This document shows, piece after piece, positions 34,236 through 47,400 of a DNA stretch of 64,000 nt; positions within the stretch are counted from its first letter, which is position 1; each line of letters starts with the position of its first letter. Position numbers and translations under genes: made by a program. The notes beneath the pieces were generated by a model. That model made no database searches. It saw nothing but the letters and a program-made list of their open reading frames with translations, and was not told the DNA's origin. Source of the DNA: Ciona intestinalis (lineage: Eukaryota; Chordata; Ascidiacea; Phlebobranchia; Cionidae); the NCBI RefSeq assembly GCF_000224145.3, contig NC_020173.2, forward strand, positions 5,198,556-5,262,555, given 5' to 3'.

Positions 34236-36713
34236 ATGAAAGCGAAGGGAGAGGTTAGTTTAAGTTTAATATGGGGATGTAGGCGTCTATTCATTCTATT
34301 CATGTTATTTTTCTTGGTATTTATGTAAATGTTACCTAGAAGGTTTATCAATGCATCACACAGGCGCTGAAATGTGACAAATAAATTACTAAAGGTCTAA
34401 AAACCTTGTAGAGTTTGATATAAAACTCCTAAATTACTATACGATAGTTTTACATAGATATGTTTAGAAATAGCTTCAAGTGTGTATTATATATAATCCT
34501 ATAGATGCCTTTTTGACGGACAACTCTAAATACCACAATACAGCACATACAGCATATACAGCACATACAGCATATACAGCACATACACGCATGGCATATA
34601 GAGCACATACACGCATGTTGTATACAGCACATACAGCATATACAGCACATACACGCGAACATCATGTTGTAAACAGCACATACAGCACATACAACACATA
34701 CAGCACATACACGCGAACATCATGTTGTATACAGCACATACAGCACATAGAGCACATACAGCACATACAGCACATACAGCACATACACGCGAACATCATG
34801 TTGTATAGAGCACATACGGCACATACAACACATATTCAGCATATACAGCACTCTATAGTATACAACATGATGTTCGCGTGTATGTGCCGTATATGCTGTA
34901 TGTGCTCTATACAACATGATGTTCGCATGTATGTGCCGTATATGCTGTATGTGCTCTATACAACATGATGTTCGCATGTATGTGCCGTATATGCTGTATG
35001 TGCTCTATACAACATGATGTTCGCGTGTATGTGCTGTATTGTGGTATTTAGAGTTGTCCCTTTTTGACTGTAAATATTCAAGGTTATTGCTATAACATAT
35101 TTTTATACCGAACACTTTAGAAAATGTTTAAAATGTGCATCTTATACTAACCCCAATGTAATTTTAGCTCCAAGAATACAAGGTTGTTGGGCGTAAACTG
35201 CCATCCGAGGCAGTCCCCAACCCACCTTTGTACCGAATGCGATTATTTGCTCCAAACCACATCGCTGCCAAATCAAGATTCTGGTAAGTCAGTTTTGGCA
35301 TGAAGTGTATATTACACCTATTGTGTGCATGTATAAGTATCAGGTTTTGGCTGCTGGGTCATATTTGTCAAAACCTCAACCCTTGGTTGACATAACAGAC
35401 TTGTATAAATTAAAGGTGACGGCAATACCAATGCAAGTGTGTAGAATGTAGTATATAAGTATAACACACTATTTTTACCCTAAATTACATGATCTATTTT
35501 TCATGATCGATACACACATCTGCACAACGATTCAAATGCACTCAAGACTGCTGTATTTCCATAAAAGGGACAGCAATACCAATGCAAGTGTGTAGTACCA
35601 TAACACACTTATTCCATCAAAAAATACCTGATCCATTATTCATGATGATCGATACACACATCTACACAACGATTCACATGCATTCAAGACTGCTGTATTT
35701 CCAGGTATTACATTTCTTACTACAAGAAGATTAAGAAGAATGCCGGTGAGATATTGCAATGTAGCAAGCGATCCGAACCACGACCTGGTCGTGTCAAGAA
35801 CTTCGGTATTTGGTTGAGATACGATTCTCGCAGTGGAACTCACAACATGTACAGGTAGATTAAGTTGCGATTAGTTAGGACGGGTGTCTCTAAAATATGA
35901 GCGAACAGCGCGAACAGCTGAAACAGCACGAACAAAGATCTTTGAAATACTCACGAACAGCGCGTAGATTAAGTTGGATTAGTTGAGGACTGTGTTGTGA
36001 ATAGAGTCCAGGATGCAGTTACACTGGTTGCATGAAATACTTAGATAAAGCTTCCTGTGTGGTTTCGCCCAAATCTGGACTTAATCCCAGATTCTTAGCA
36101 AGGACCTTACCCACATAGGATGGTCAGGGCTGAATTCCAAGTTCAGAGTTTCTGATTCAGAGAATAATTAATGATTTGCTGTTGCAATCTTGGTTCAGTT
36201 GTATTAAAAATACCAAAAAACAGATCTGGTAAACTTGATATGATTTAACAGACACTGCAAACAAAATTGATTACTATGTTCATACTTCATACCTCGCAAA
36301 ATATCTTCAATGTTTAGAATAGCTACCTTTACTGTCTGATTTATGTATATCGGATCCCATTTTTTTAATTCATGTTATATCTGATTGAATAATTACCTAA
36401 ACATTTGCACTAACACATACAAATTTTCAGGGTTTGGAACAGCTACCTTTACCTGTTTAATTCCTAACACATCTCACATTAGTTTGATTTATCTGAATAG
36501 GTGCATAAATGTATGCAAATAACACTTTGATATATTTCTAGAGAGTACCGTGATGTGAAAGTAGCAAGTGCTGTTACCGCTTGTTACCGAGACATGGGTG
36601 CTCGCCATCGTGCCAGACCTGGCTCCATTCAAATCATGAGAGTGGAAGAAGTGGCTGCTAATAAATGCAAGCGAAAGCATGTTCAACAGTTCCATGTAAG
36701 TTAATATATAATG

Positions 36714-36748
<35 letters not shown>

Positions 36749-37171
36749 AACAGTGTTGCAGCCACCCAAAAAGCCTAACACCCCCACCCTGGGTGCGACA
36801 CTACATGTATATATATTGAATCATTTTTTAAATTGTTTTGTTTTTAATTGGATTATTGTATATTTGAGATTTTTGACATTCTAGTTTTGATAAAAATATG
36901 TATCACTGTGTAGGTATTGAATTCTTCATAGATAGTTGTATGATAGACTTGTTGTTAAATATGCGTAAAATATACAACAATATTATGCTCCAAAAACACT
37001 TCTCAATATTAGATGCCAAAATCAGATTAGGACGATTTTAAAACTATCTAAAACGCATTTGTTTTCTTTTAGGATTCCAAGATTAAATTCCCCATGCGAA
37101 GAACTGTATTGAGCAAAAAGCAGCAGAATGCACCGCGTTTCACAACCAACAAACCAAACCTGTTCTTCTAA
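34236..37171 (+). CDS. RPL18A: Large ribosomal subunit protein L18a (eL20)
   Basis: Structural protein of the 60S subunit. Exons 34236-34253 (MKAKGE), 35168-35283, 35705-35854, 36542-36695, 37073-37171; 537 nt, 178 residues (human 176), TAA stop. [74 protein letters not shown] and the ending [12 protein letters not shown] follow the family almost residue for residue. The start codon sits 22 bp after TTTCTTTTCTAG, which could be a trans-splice acceptor (Ciona adds a spliced leader to many mRNAs) or part of a 5' TOP promoter; the sequence alone cannot decide. Poly(A) signal AATAAA at 37184-37189. Intron 1 carries a foldback element, intron 2 a tandem duplication up to the acceptor, and intron 4 a TA microsatellite. 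Confidence 0.98.
34518..35059. mobile_element. Foldback element A with 9 bp tandem repeats (MULE-like features)
   Basis: Perfect 9 bp target-site duplication CTTTTTGAC at 34509-34517 and 35060-35068 brackets 542 bp. Ends are inverted repeats starting GGACAACTCTAAATACCAC and ending in the complement. Just inside, both arms are built of 9-mers AGCACATAC / AGCATATAC in inverted orientation, interrupted by GCGAACATCATGTTGTATA. The right arm holds three 49 bp units starting at 34880, 34929 and 34978. No transposase. Sits wholly in RPL18A intron 1. A 9 bp duplication and long inverted ends are typical of Mutator-like elements; the assignment is inference. Confidence 0.88.
35416..35704 (+). repeat. 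Tandem duplication in RPL18A intron 2 reaching the 3' splice site
   Basis: Unit 35416-35563 and unit about 35567-35704 share GCAATACCAATGCAAGTGTG, ATCGATACACACATCT, CACAACGATTCA and AAGACTGCTGTATTTCCA. The second ends exactly in the CAG acceptor used by exon 3; the first ends in TTTCCATAA, with no AG, so it cannot serve as an acceptor. Units have diverged by several substitutions and small indels. Confidence 0.75.
36711..36748. repeat. TA microsatellite
   Basis: (TA)n with one TG interruption, in RPL18A intron 4. Confidence 0.8.
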
Positions 37172-37183
37172 GAATTGAGCAGA

Positions 37184-37189
37184 AATAAA
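37184..37189 (+). terminator. RPL18A poly(A) signal
   Basis: AATAAA 13 bp after the stop codon, a short 3' UTR usual for ribosomal protein genes. Confidence 0.7.
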
Positions 37190-37385
37190 ACAACTTTATG
37201 AAATTGTGTGAACATAGGTCAAAATTTGACCAGAAAGGATTCCATATTTAGATTCTAGATGTTATGATATCATGTTTTGATTGAAGTATTATTTAGATGA
37301 AGAAATGTAGTAGTACAGAAAGTTTTACGAAAAAAAAAACTGTGTAAAGTAGGTTAACTGTAAGCTGTTGATTTTTTTACTCTTC

Positions 37386-37643
37386 GTTTGTTAAAAAAAG
37401 AATCTTTTTGTCTTAATGGCGCGCTGCCCGGTATTCCTCTACCATGTAGTAGGCATAGATGCCCATACCTGTTTATTTATCCATGATATAAGAGTAAATA
37501 GCTACTGAGGGAAAGTTTGTTAAAAAAAGAATCTTTTTGTCTTAATGGCGCGCTGCCCGGTATTCCTCTACCATGTAGTAGGCATAGATGCCCATACCTG
37601 TTTATTTATCCATGATATAAGAGTAAATAGCTACTGAGGGAAA
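37386..37643 (+). repeat. Exact 129 bp tandem duplication
   Basis: 37386-37514 repeats as 37515-37643 with no difference that I can see, beginning GTTTGTTAAAAAAAGAATCT and including GGCGCGCTGCCCGGTATTCC. It lies about 200 bp past the RPL18A poly(A) signal. No coding potential. Perfect identity means a recent event, a length allele or an assembly error. Confidence 0.85.
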
Positions 37644-38401
37644 GTTTTGGACTGTATTTATACAGGTACGTTACAATAGTTAAAACGAAGCAGATTGTTT
37701 GGACATTTAAAGCATGTATCCAATGTTCATACAAACTTATTTAATTTTAAAAGTTAGCATTTTTCTAGCAAAACATGTAGTTCTGCTTGAGAAACGTGGC
37801 GTGCTTCGGCGAGAAACCGAATTGATTTCTATGCTGGTGTACAGCTAGCGCCCACTACGTAACGTAAACACGTTACCCACGATACGTCATGAATGAAAAT
37901 ACATAGCGCATGTGCGATGTGTTACATCATTCCATTTGTTCGTATAATAAAGGAATGCGAGAATGGAGTAGCGTTTAGCTTTTATTGTCATGATGTATTG
38001 TAGAACAGATTGGAAAGAAAGGATTCATTTATTCTAAATGTGTAGGGAATTTGTTTTACGGTACCATGTCTGTATAAAAGGGCAGTTTGAATTAGGTGAA
38101 ACTCAATTTTGTTACTTAAACTGAATTGTTATTTGGTGCGAATAATATTGGTAATTTATTAAGACTCTTCTGTTACTTCTGCCACCAGGCATAATGTGAA
38201 TATTCTTTCAAAAGCTCGTTTGACACGAATAAACGTATTCCCTGATGAAGTCTTGTGGATGGCAAACGAAACGTCATCCCTACGTTTTTTTTATACCAGA
38301 TGAGCATTTGACAGTAAATTAATAAACAATTTTTTTATTTACCAGCTGTGTTTATAAAGAATGAACGTTGATTCGGTTTTCAAGGTGAAGAAGAGTGAAA
38401 C

Positions 38402-41400
38402 ATGCTGCATGCGACTATGGAACCTGATGTGATCAAAGGCCTCGGCCCATCAGCTGATCAATACACACACTCAAAGGTGATTGCTTTTAACATATTGGAC
38501 TTGTTGTGCTTGACTGTTATTTCTTATTTGTAACAATGATAATGGCTAACTAAGAATGCTCAACTTATTGTTAGTGGTTATAAGGGTTAGCAGTAAACTA
38601 GTTACCCTTAACTATACTAACCCCCATGACCAGTGACCACTAACCCCATTTAATTCCTAACTAATAACAGCTAGCACAACTATCAGCCACACTTCCCACC
38701 ATCCTAACCTGTAAAGTATTTTGGCCATTATTTACATGGTCTTTACACATTTACGCCTACTTGTAACTGGTTGATTTTTTTGCTTTAAAATAGTATTTTT
38801 TGTTTTCAGGCCGTAGCATACTTCGAAGAGGTCAAAAACACAAACCATGGATTGGAGGTTTGTGCAATTGCATTAGCACAGGGCTCGTATAAGGAGGACC
38901 ATGTCAATTTCTTTATGTGGCAGGTGGGCATTATATAGTAAAAACAAAAACACCTTTCAAGGGACCCCTTTAAATACCGCAGTACACCAGTGCCTCCAGT
39001 GCCTCCAGTGCCTCCAGTGCCTCCAGTGACTAGTGAAACTAATGTATCGCCACGTTTACATTGTTTTGAACTAAACGAAATAGTAAATGTTTATGACATC
39101 ATAATACATATTGAAACTGTACAAGAGATANNNNNNNNNNNNNNNNNNNNNNNNNNNNNNNNNNNNNNNNNNNNNNNNNNTCTTGTACAGTATTAATAAG
39201 TGTTATGATGTCATAAACATGTATTATTAGTACGTTTAGTTCTAAACGACGTGAACGTGTCGATACATTAGTTTCACTAGGCACTGGAGGCACTGGAGGC
39301 ACTGGAGGCACTGGTGTACTGCGGTATTTAAAGGGGTCCCCTTTCAAGGACTTGAGACATAGGCGCCAAATTCTAGAAATGCAGAGGAGGTGGTGATAAA
39401 TACACCCATATTTCTCTAGCTGGTAACCAGTAAAAATTTTGCTATCAAAATGTTTCTTTGACCTTATTTATGTCTACTGTATAATTTTTTTTATAATTTT
39501 TTTTTTAAAGTCGAGTGTTCGTGTCGAAAATTGCTTTCAAAAATGTTATGAAGTTCAAATTTAAAAAAAATACATATATACCAATTACCAATTATTATAT
39601 TTTTGGTTTAGGTTTTAGAACACCAAGTAAAATATCGATCTGAACAACTTGATGACAACGTTAAAGCTGGGATTCGCTCTACTTTGTTGACATGGCTTGA
39701 AAACTATGTATGTTTTATTTCTATTTATTTGTTGTAACATAAGTTATAATTCTTTATTATTGTTATATTTTTTGTTATATTGTTGCCATTTTTAAACACA
39801 GAGCTCTGCACTTTATTTTTAATTTAACCTTTATTTATAAAGTGTAAAACCCTTTTATTCAAGTAATATGTTATGTTATATGTGTACAGTGAATCTAATT
39901 TCCCAACCAGTAACCTGTTAAAATCAGTTTTTAGAGTAAACATGTAAAAATCAGAATTAAAATGTAACTAAGCTTGCCTTATGTAATGTTTCTGTTTATA
40001 TGATTTTACCTTTTAGAGCAAACAGCCTGATGCACAACTACCAACCTATGTTAAAAACAAAGCATCCCAAGTGTTTGCCATTGTATTTGCCAAGGAATAT
40101 CTCTCTGGTTGGCCACGTTTTATGCTCGATGTTTTGTTTACTGCTTTGGGAGATATTGGCAATAAACCACCAAGTAAAAATGGGGCCGAAATATTTCTTC
40201 GTATTTTGCTTGCTGTGGATACTGAAGTAGTGGACAGAACTATTGAACATACATCTGAGGTATATGTAACCTAACTTAACCTAAAAAAAAGAAAAATGGC
40301 TAATCTTGTAAGTTGTTCTCAAAGGTGGGACGCTAGTGGTGCCTGGTTTGTCACCGCAATTTATTAAAAACAGGAATGATGTAATGTTTTTATTTGGCAC
40401 CCAAGTTTTACACCTGAATACAGTTTTTTACCTCACTCTTCAGTGTTTGTACACACAAGCAGAGCCAGTGTTCAACACATTATTCAATGAAGTTTCCTTT
40501 GTTTTATGGCATAACTGTAACTGCATTTTAACAATGTCATCCCAGATTTTGTTAAAAATTTCAAAAATCGTGCGCCTATGGTTCTTCTATTATGTTTATT
40601 AGCTTATTTAAAAAACCTTAATTTAATGCCGATACAGGATACTGTTATTAGTGAAAAAGCTATCCAAGTTTCCTGTATAAACAAGCTGCTTGTATCAAAA
40701 GTTACCATTATTTTAAACCATAGATCCTAACGTGCACCTAAACCATATATATTCGGAATATTCCTAGGTTCAAACTCACAACCAGTTACTGAAAGACACG
40801 ATGCGAGAACGATGTGTCAATCAACTGGTGGACGCTTGGTTCTTTATTCTTCGAGATTTGTCCACATACTCAAACTGTATCTCTTTGTGCTTGGACACTG
40901 TTGGTGCCTATGTTACGTGGATAGATATAACTCTAATTGCTAACAACAGGTACATAAATATAACCCTCAAGGTCCACATTATATTACTGCGCCACATACA
41001 GCGCATAACTGCTTAAAACACTCTTTTTCTGGTCAGTTTCAAAATATGAAGTATACATATTAATATATATATGTTACAATTTTCATCTTGAGCGATTAGA
41101 TTTAAACACTAAATCCATCTTCAGTTATATAAGAAGGTAAAATTTGAGATGAAAATGGTATTATACATAATATATGGGTCTCATATTTATATTGAAGTTG
41201 TGCATATACATACATAACAAAAAACCTTATGATTTCCATTAAACACTGGCAGTCTGGCACCTACTGTTTACATAAGTATTGTGTTATAGAACTGTTTTCA
41301 ATGGTACGTTGTGTAGTTTAAAGACCAACCAGCTGTGTATGTCTTATTTTTTCTTATTTTACATAAATATGTCCCCCTAACTTTTAAAGCGGGGGTGACA

Positions 41401-44400
41401 GCGTATTTTAGCATCAAAGTTTTACACCTAAAAGTACTTTTATTCTGCTGTTAGCTGTCTACACAAACAAGCAAAGACCAAGTATACAGTATTTAAATAT
41501 TCACCACATTTATCAAAGAGATTTCCCATGTTTTACAGCCATGAATGCAACTACATTTTGGAAATATCACCCCAAATTTTTGTGCAAATTTAATAAACAT
41601 ATACTTTTGTTTATTATTAGCAACATATTCTCTACTTACTTGCCAGGTTCATGAGTTTAATCCTTGGTTATCTGACTTCATCTGAATCGATGGCTGTTCG
41701 AGAATCTGCATCCGAATGTATAAAGGAAATCTCTATTAAAGGGATGCTACCTGCTGATAAACTGGCGTTGGTTGAACAACTATGGGCTGCTGTGGAATCA
41801 TCCGGTGTTCTCTCTAATTTAGATGTAGGTTTTTATAGCAGATAGAACATTGGTGTAATAAAGTTTATGTATAGTGGGGTTGGGGAAAGATAGGACACGT
41901 TTAGCACATAATATTCAAATATCCTGATCGTGTTTTAAACAATAAACAATGGTCAATGGGAGTTGTGAGGGTACGGTTTTATAATTCTTTGAATTTTCTT
42001 TGTTAACTACCAAATGGGACAAGAAACAGATCATAAAGGTGTCCCATCTTCCCCCACCCCACTACATATATATATATATATATATACATATTATTTTAGG
42101 ATAATGACTAATGAGCCCAAAATACAAGGACTTCACTCATGTAAGACCCAATTTATGTTGGTTGTTAATAATAGCAATTTCAATTTTATGTAATAGCTAT
42201 CGCTATACAGGTGCGTTATAAAGCGTTATGTTGTTTGTTTAAAAGTGCTGGTGTTTTTTTTTTCCCTAGAAAAAAAACAAAACATATTGTTGTTTTTTTT
42301 GCTTCTTAATTTTATATTCTTGTTTTTTCAGAATGAAAATGAAATTGACTTTGTAATAAAACTTTCAAGACTGGTGGCAGCCATGGCTTCAACTTTAATT
42401 GTTGCTTGGAACAGGTTTGTTTCTTTTTTAACAAAATTTAACTATGTATATTTTGGTAATTTTTCTACTTATTTGTTTTATTTAACATTAGCCTATGCAA
42501 TTTGTTTTCTAAGTTTGATTGCCTTTTAAAATATGTTTATTCTTTTATATGACATAACACAATTTCTATAAATTATGTATGACAAGTTACACATTTTGAC
42601 ACAATTTCTAAGATTTAATTACAATCTGAATCTATTAGCCTAAAAGAACTATGATTGTATTCTGGGCTTTACACAGACTGGTTAAAGCATCACCAAGTGA
42701 TAGCGGGATCTCAGCTCTCTCCTCGGCGATCCTCTCCAAACTCCCGGTGTGTCTCCACTTCTTTGAGCACGGTGATGATGACGTTTCAGCCGAATGCATC
42801 GATTTCATGAGAGAATTTATTGACATGATGAAAAAATCACAACCGTGAGTTTTGCCTGATCAGAGTTTTTCATAACAATGAGTTTTGCGTGAATGTACTT
42901 TTTTATATCATTAAGATTTGCAGGAAATAAATAAGAATGTATTATTTCATATGATAACCTCAAGTTATGAATATATGAGTGTAACTTGTTTATCCTCGTG
43001 TAGGGGGGCAACGACGGTTTTCATGACATGGTTGTTCTCCTTCATACACCTTATGCGAAACTGTGTAGGGTTTTCACTTAACATTTTCACTTTTTTAATA
43101 TTTAAATTATTTTATTATATTCTGTTTATGAAGCTTCCAAAATTACTGTATTTAAAATACAAATTGCAAACGAGTTCTACAATGTTTTTCTTATAGTGTC
43201 ATGTTGTACAAACACAATACTTATATTATATTCCTGGCCTTCTAGATCCGAGGAACCAAACAAAGAAATGTTGAAAAAGATATTTTACTCGATATTAAAG
43301 AAACTTAAATATGATGAAGAATATCGATTTTCCAACGAGGTAAAAATACATTCAAAACATGAAAATGACCCCAATCTGGTGCTCTATGTAGTTGAAGATT
43401 CTTGATTAGTGGAATATAGTAAGATCTGGTGCTACGAAAATATAACGGAAAAAAATTAAGTCCAACCAATTGTTGTATAATAAAAGACATATTTTGCCTA
43501 AAAGGCATTGGCAGTCTTATTTGAATTTTTTTTCTTTATTTTTTAAGTTTTATTTAAATAGAAATTTGCTTTCTTATTTGAGTTAAAAATAAACCATGAT
43601 ATGTGTTTCAATTGTTCAGGGCGAAGAAGAAGTTGAGTTCCAGGAATATTTGCGTCGATTAAAAATTCTTTTCGACAATTTATCCATGCTCTCTCCCGCC
43701 ACCATGCTGGAGAATATCCACGTAGTTTTGTCGGACACCCTCCCACATTGGAGGCGTGCGTCTTTTGTGGNNNNNNNNNNNNNNNNNNNNNNNNNNNNNN
43801 NNNNNNNNNNNNNNNNNNNNTGAAAATGAAATTGACTTTGTAATAAAACTTTCAAGACTGGTGGCAGCCATGGCTTCAACTTTAATTGTTGCTTGGAACA
43901 GGTTCGTTTCTTTTTTAACAAAATTTAACTATGTATATTTTGGTAATTTTTCTACTTATTTGTTTTATTTAACATTAGCCTATGCAATTTGTTTTCTAAG
44001 TTTGATTGCCTTTTAAAATATGTTTATTCTTTTATATGACATAACACAATTTCTATAAATTATGTATGACAAGTTACACATTTTGACACAATTTCTAAGA
44101 TTTAATTACAATCTGAATCTATTAGCCCAAAAGAACTATGATTGTATTCTGGGCTTTACTTTTCCACAGACTGGTTAAAGCATCACCAAGTGATAGCGGG
44201 ATCTCAGCTCTCTCCTCGGCGATCCTCTCCAAACTCCCGGTGTGTCTCCACTTCTTTGAGCACGGTGATGATGACGTTTCAGCCGAATGCATCGATTTCA
44301 TGAGAGAATTTATTGACATGATGAAAAAATCACAATCGTGAGTTTTGCCTGATCAGAGTTTTTCATAACAATAAATTTTGCGTGAATTTACTTTTTTATA

Positions 44401-47400
44401 TCATTAAGATTTGCTGGAAATAAAAATGTATTATTTCATATGATAACCTCAAGTTATGAATATATGAGTGTAACTTGTTTATCCTCGTGTCGCGGGGCAA
44501 CGACAGTTTTCATGACATGGATGTTCTGCTTAATACACCTCATGCCCGCTTACGAGTTACCACATGCGAAACTGTGTAGGATTTTCACTTAACATTCTCA
44601 CTTTTTTAATATTTAAATTATTTTATAATATTCTTTTCATGAAGCCTCCAAAATCCTGATGCTCCATTTATTGCAAACGAGTTCTACAATGTTTTTGTTA
44701 TAGTGTCATGTTGTACATACACAATACTAATATTATATTCCTGGCCTTCTAGATCCGAGGAACCAAACAAAGAAATGTTGAAAAAGATATTTTACTCGAT
44801 ATTAAAGAAACTTAAATATGATGAAGATTATCAATTTTCCAACGAGGTAAACATAAATTCAAAACATAAATCTTTATTAAAAACGTCTAGAATTAATGAG
44901 CATTAATGACATCAAGGGAAAAGACGTAACGAAACAGAATTATCATCTGTTTAGGTTTAATTTATATGTTTTTTATTTGGCTTACTACATACCTGTAAAA
45001 ACTATATAGGCACCAGGCCTAAGGTGGCAGGGTAGGCAGAAGTTTTCTGCGCTGTATACTGAACATTTAAGCCAATAAGTTCAGAATCTGCATCTAATTG
45101 AACCATTACATGTGTTTGATAATTCAGGGAGAAGAAGAAGTTGAGTTCCAGGAATATTTGCGTCGATTAAAAATTCTTTTTGACAATTTATCCATGCTCT
45201 CTCCCGCCACCATGCTGGAGAATATCCACGTAGTTTTGTCGGACACCCTCCCGCATTGGAGGCGTGCGTCTTTTGTAGACGTTGAAGTAGCCATAAGGTA
45301 AGGGGGTTGGTGTATGTTGTGGGTGGCAACTGGCAATCATTTAAATGGGCATGAGAAATACTACAAGTAGTAAACTGTAAACAAAATTCTGTGTAAAATA
45401 TTTTAACTGATTAGAAATTTAAACTATTTAAATTTTTTAGTGATTATTTAAGCTTAACATCAACCGATATCCATTCAACCAATAATTTAGTATAAGCGCC
45501 AATAAGAGCTCATCTAAGCCTGAATAAAATGCTCAGATATATAAGTTTCAAAATTTTTTGCATAAGGTGGATATAAATATAATTTATAAATAGTATTCAC
45601 ATTTTAATGTAACAGCTTCTCTTTATCACTAAAAGCCTATTTAAAATAATATAAACATAAAAATTGATTTGTAAAAAGTAATAATTTGTAGTATGTACCT
45701 ACTGTTCCGAGTTAATGTAACTGTTTTTTTAATGACCAGAATACTGTACATGGTTGGGGAAAGTCTTCCGTCTAATATGAGCACGCAGTTCTCTATGGAT
45801 AAAAATAAATCCTCACCTTTACATAACATGATGACATTGGTAAGGCAAACAAAACAACAACATTAAATACACTATCTGTAATATGTAAGATAATTTTAAC
45901 TGTAATATATCGCGCGAATTCAAACCTGATCTGGTGCTCATAAAATTGAACGATTCTTGTGTAAAAAATACACTAAGGGTATAGTGCTACGAAAGCGTAA
46001 ACAAAGTTAAGTTCCACCAATTACTTATTTGTGTTGTCCTGTACAGCTATACCTGGATTTCCTGTTTTACTAGTCAGGCAGAATGGTTTGGGAGCCATTA
46101 CCTAAACCACCAAACATCTGCAGGTTGTTAGCTGGCAATGCATAATGTGTTGCTATATATCTTGTTCTGTAGGATTATATTGTAGCGGTTGCATTATGGT
46201 TTATTGTGAACGGTCAACTAAAAGGGCTAATGAAACTCTATTTATACGGCAGATAATGATAAGAAAAAGTCACTTGTGTTTGTTTTGACGCACACACGTA
46301 CGTGACGTGTGGCTACAATATTATATATAAAAGGATTTTTTGGCCATATATATCCTAAACCACACCAAATATTTCCAGCTTGTTAGCAGTGAAGTAAGCA
46401 GCCATCCCCACCCAGCAGTACGACTCCAGTTTTTCGAAACCGTATCCAGATACGACCGGTATTTTCCGGTCACTGCATCGGGGCAACAGCAGCACCCAGT
46501 GGTCACAGATACAACAATGTCGTTTCTCGACCACCGAGGCTTGAGGTCGAACGAGCCTAAAGTTCGAAGCAGATGTGCTTACTTGTTCTCAAGGTATTTA
46601 TTGTGAGGATCTACTGCGGACAAAATCAAGTCCAATCAGTTTTTGTTGTATATTTATCTTTGAAAGTTGGAGAATAAATTTAAAGTTGAAATTTAGTATT
46701 TTTAGGCTTTTTTAGGTTGAATAAAAAGTTGCAGTAGCTGTATCACCTTTTTTCTAGATTTGTGAAAACTCTAGGGAAACAGCTGAGTCATTTCACTCAT
46801 GAGATTCTAACACAAGTTCAGGATCTTCTTGTGTTAAGTCCAGTAAGTATTTCACTATGTGTCAATCTAGTTTGCCACATAAAACATATGTTTTTGAGTT
46901 TTTTGAATTTTTTGAACTAGGAAAGTACTAAAGTACTTTTTTGTTGCAGTTTTAAATTAAAAGGTAGTTTGTAAAAGTTGCTATGATCACTAAAAAGTAT
47001 TTTATTATAATTATTCTTTGTTTTACAAAAATACCGAATCCAATGTTACCCACATAGCAAGATATATTTGCTGTATTATTTTTATGTGATATATAGTAGG
47101 GTGGGGAAGATGGGACCCCTGTTTATTCTATTTTCTTGTCTGATTTGGTGGTAAACAAAAAAAAATTAAAGAATTATAAAACGTATCCTCATGACTCCCA
47201 TAGACCGTTGTTACTTGTTTAAAATAAGGTCAGGATGTTGAATATTATGTTTGAAAGCCCCTCCCCAATCATGTGCATTATTTTGCCTCCTTCCTCTTTC
47301 TGCCTGGCATCCTGACTGACCTTGTTGGTCATTCATTCTAAACATGTGCTTGTGTTGTGAGGAACTACTGACTTAACAGATATAATATTCAACTAATATC

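Noticed and set aside
34480..34977. Open frames on both strands coding for monotonous HTAYT or CMCCI repeats
   Set aside because: They are the 9 bp tandem repeats of foldback element A read in frame (nine is a multiple of three), inside an RPL18A intron.
35620..35704. Possible C/D snoRNA in RPL18A intron 2 (ATGATGA box C-like)
   Set aside because: No CTGA box D at suitable distance downstream and no terminal stem; the other unit has a different sequence at the box.
38990..39347. Short proline/valine-repeat frames (PPVPPVP)
   Set aside because: Produced by the CAGTGCCTC 9-mers of foldback element B and running into N.
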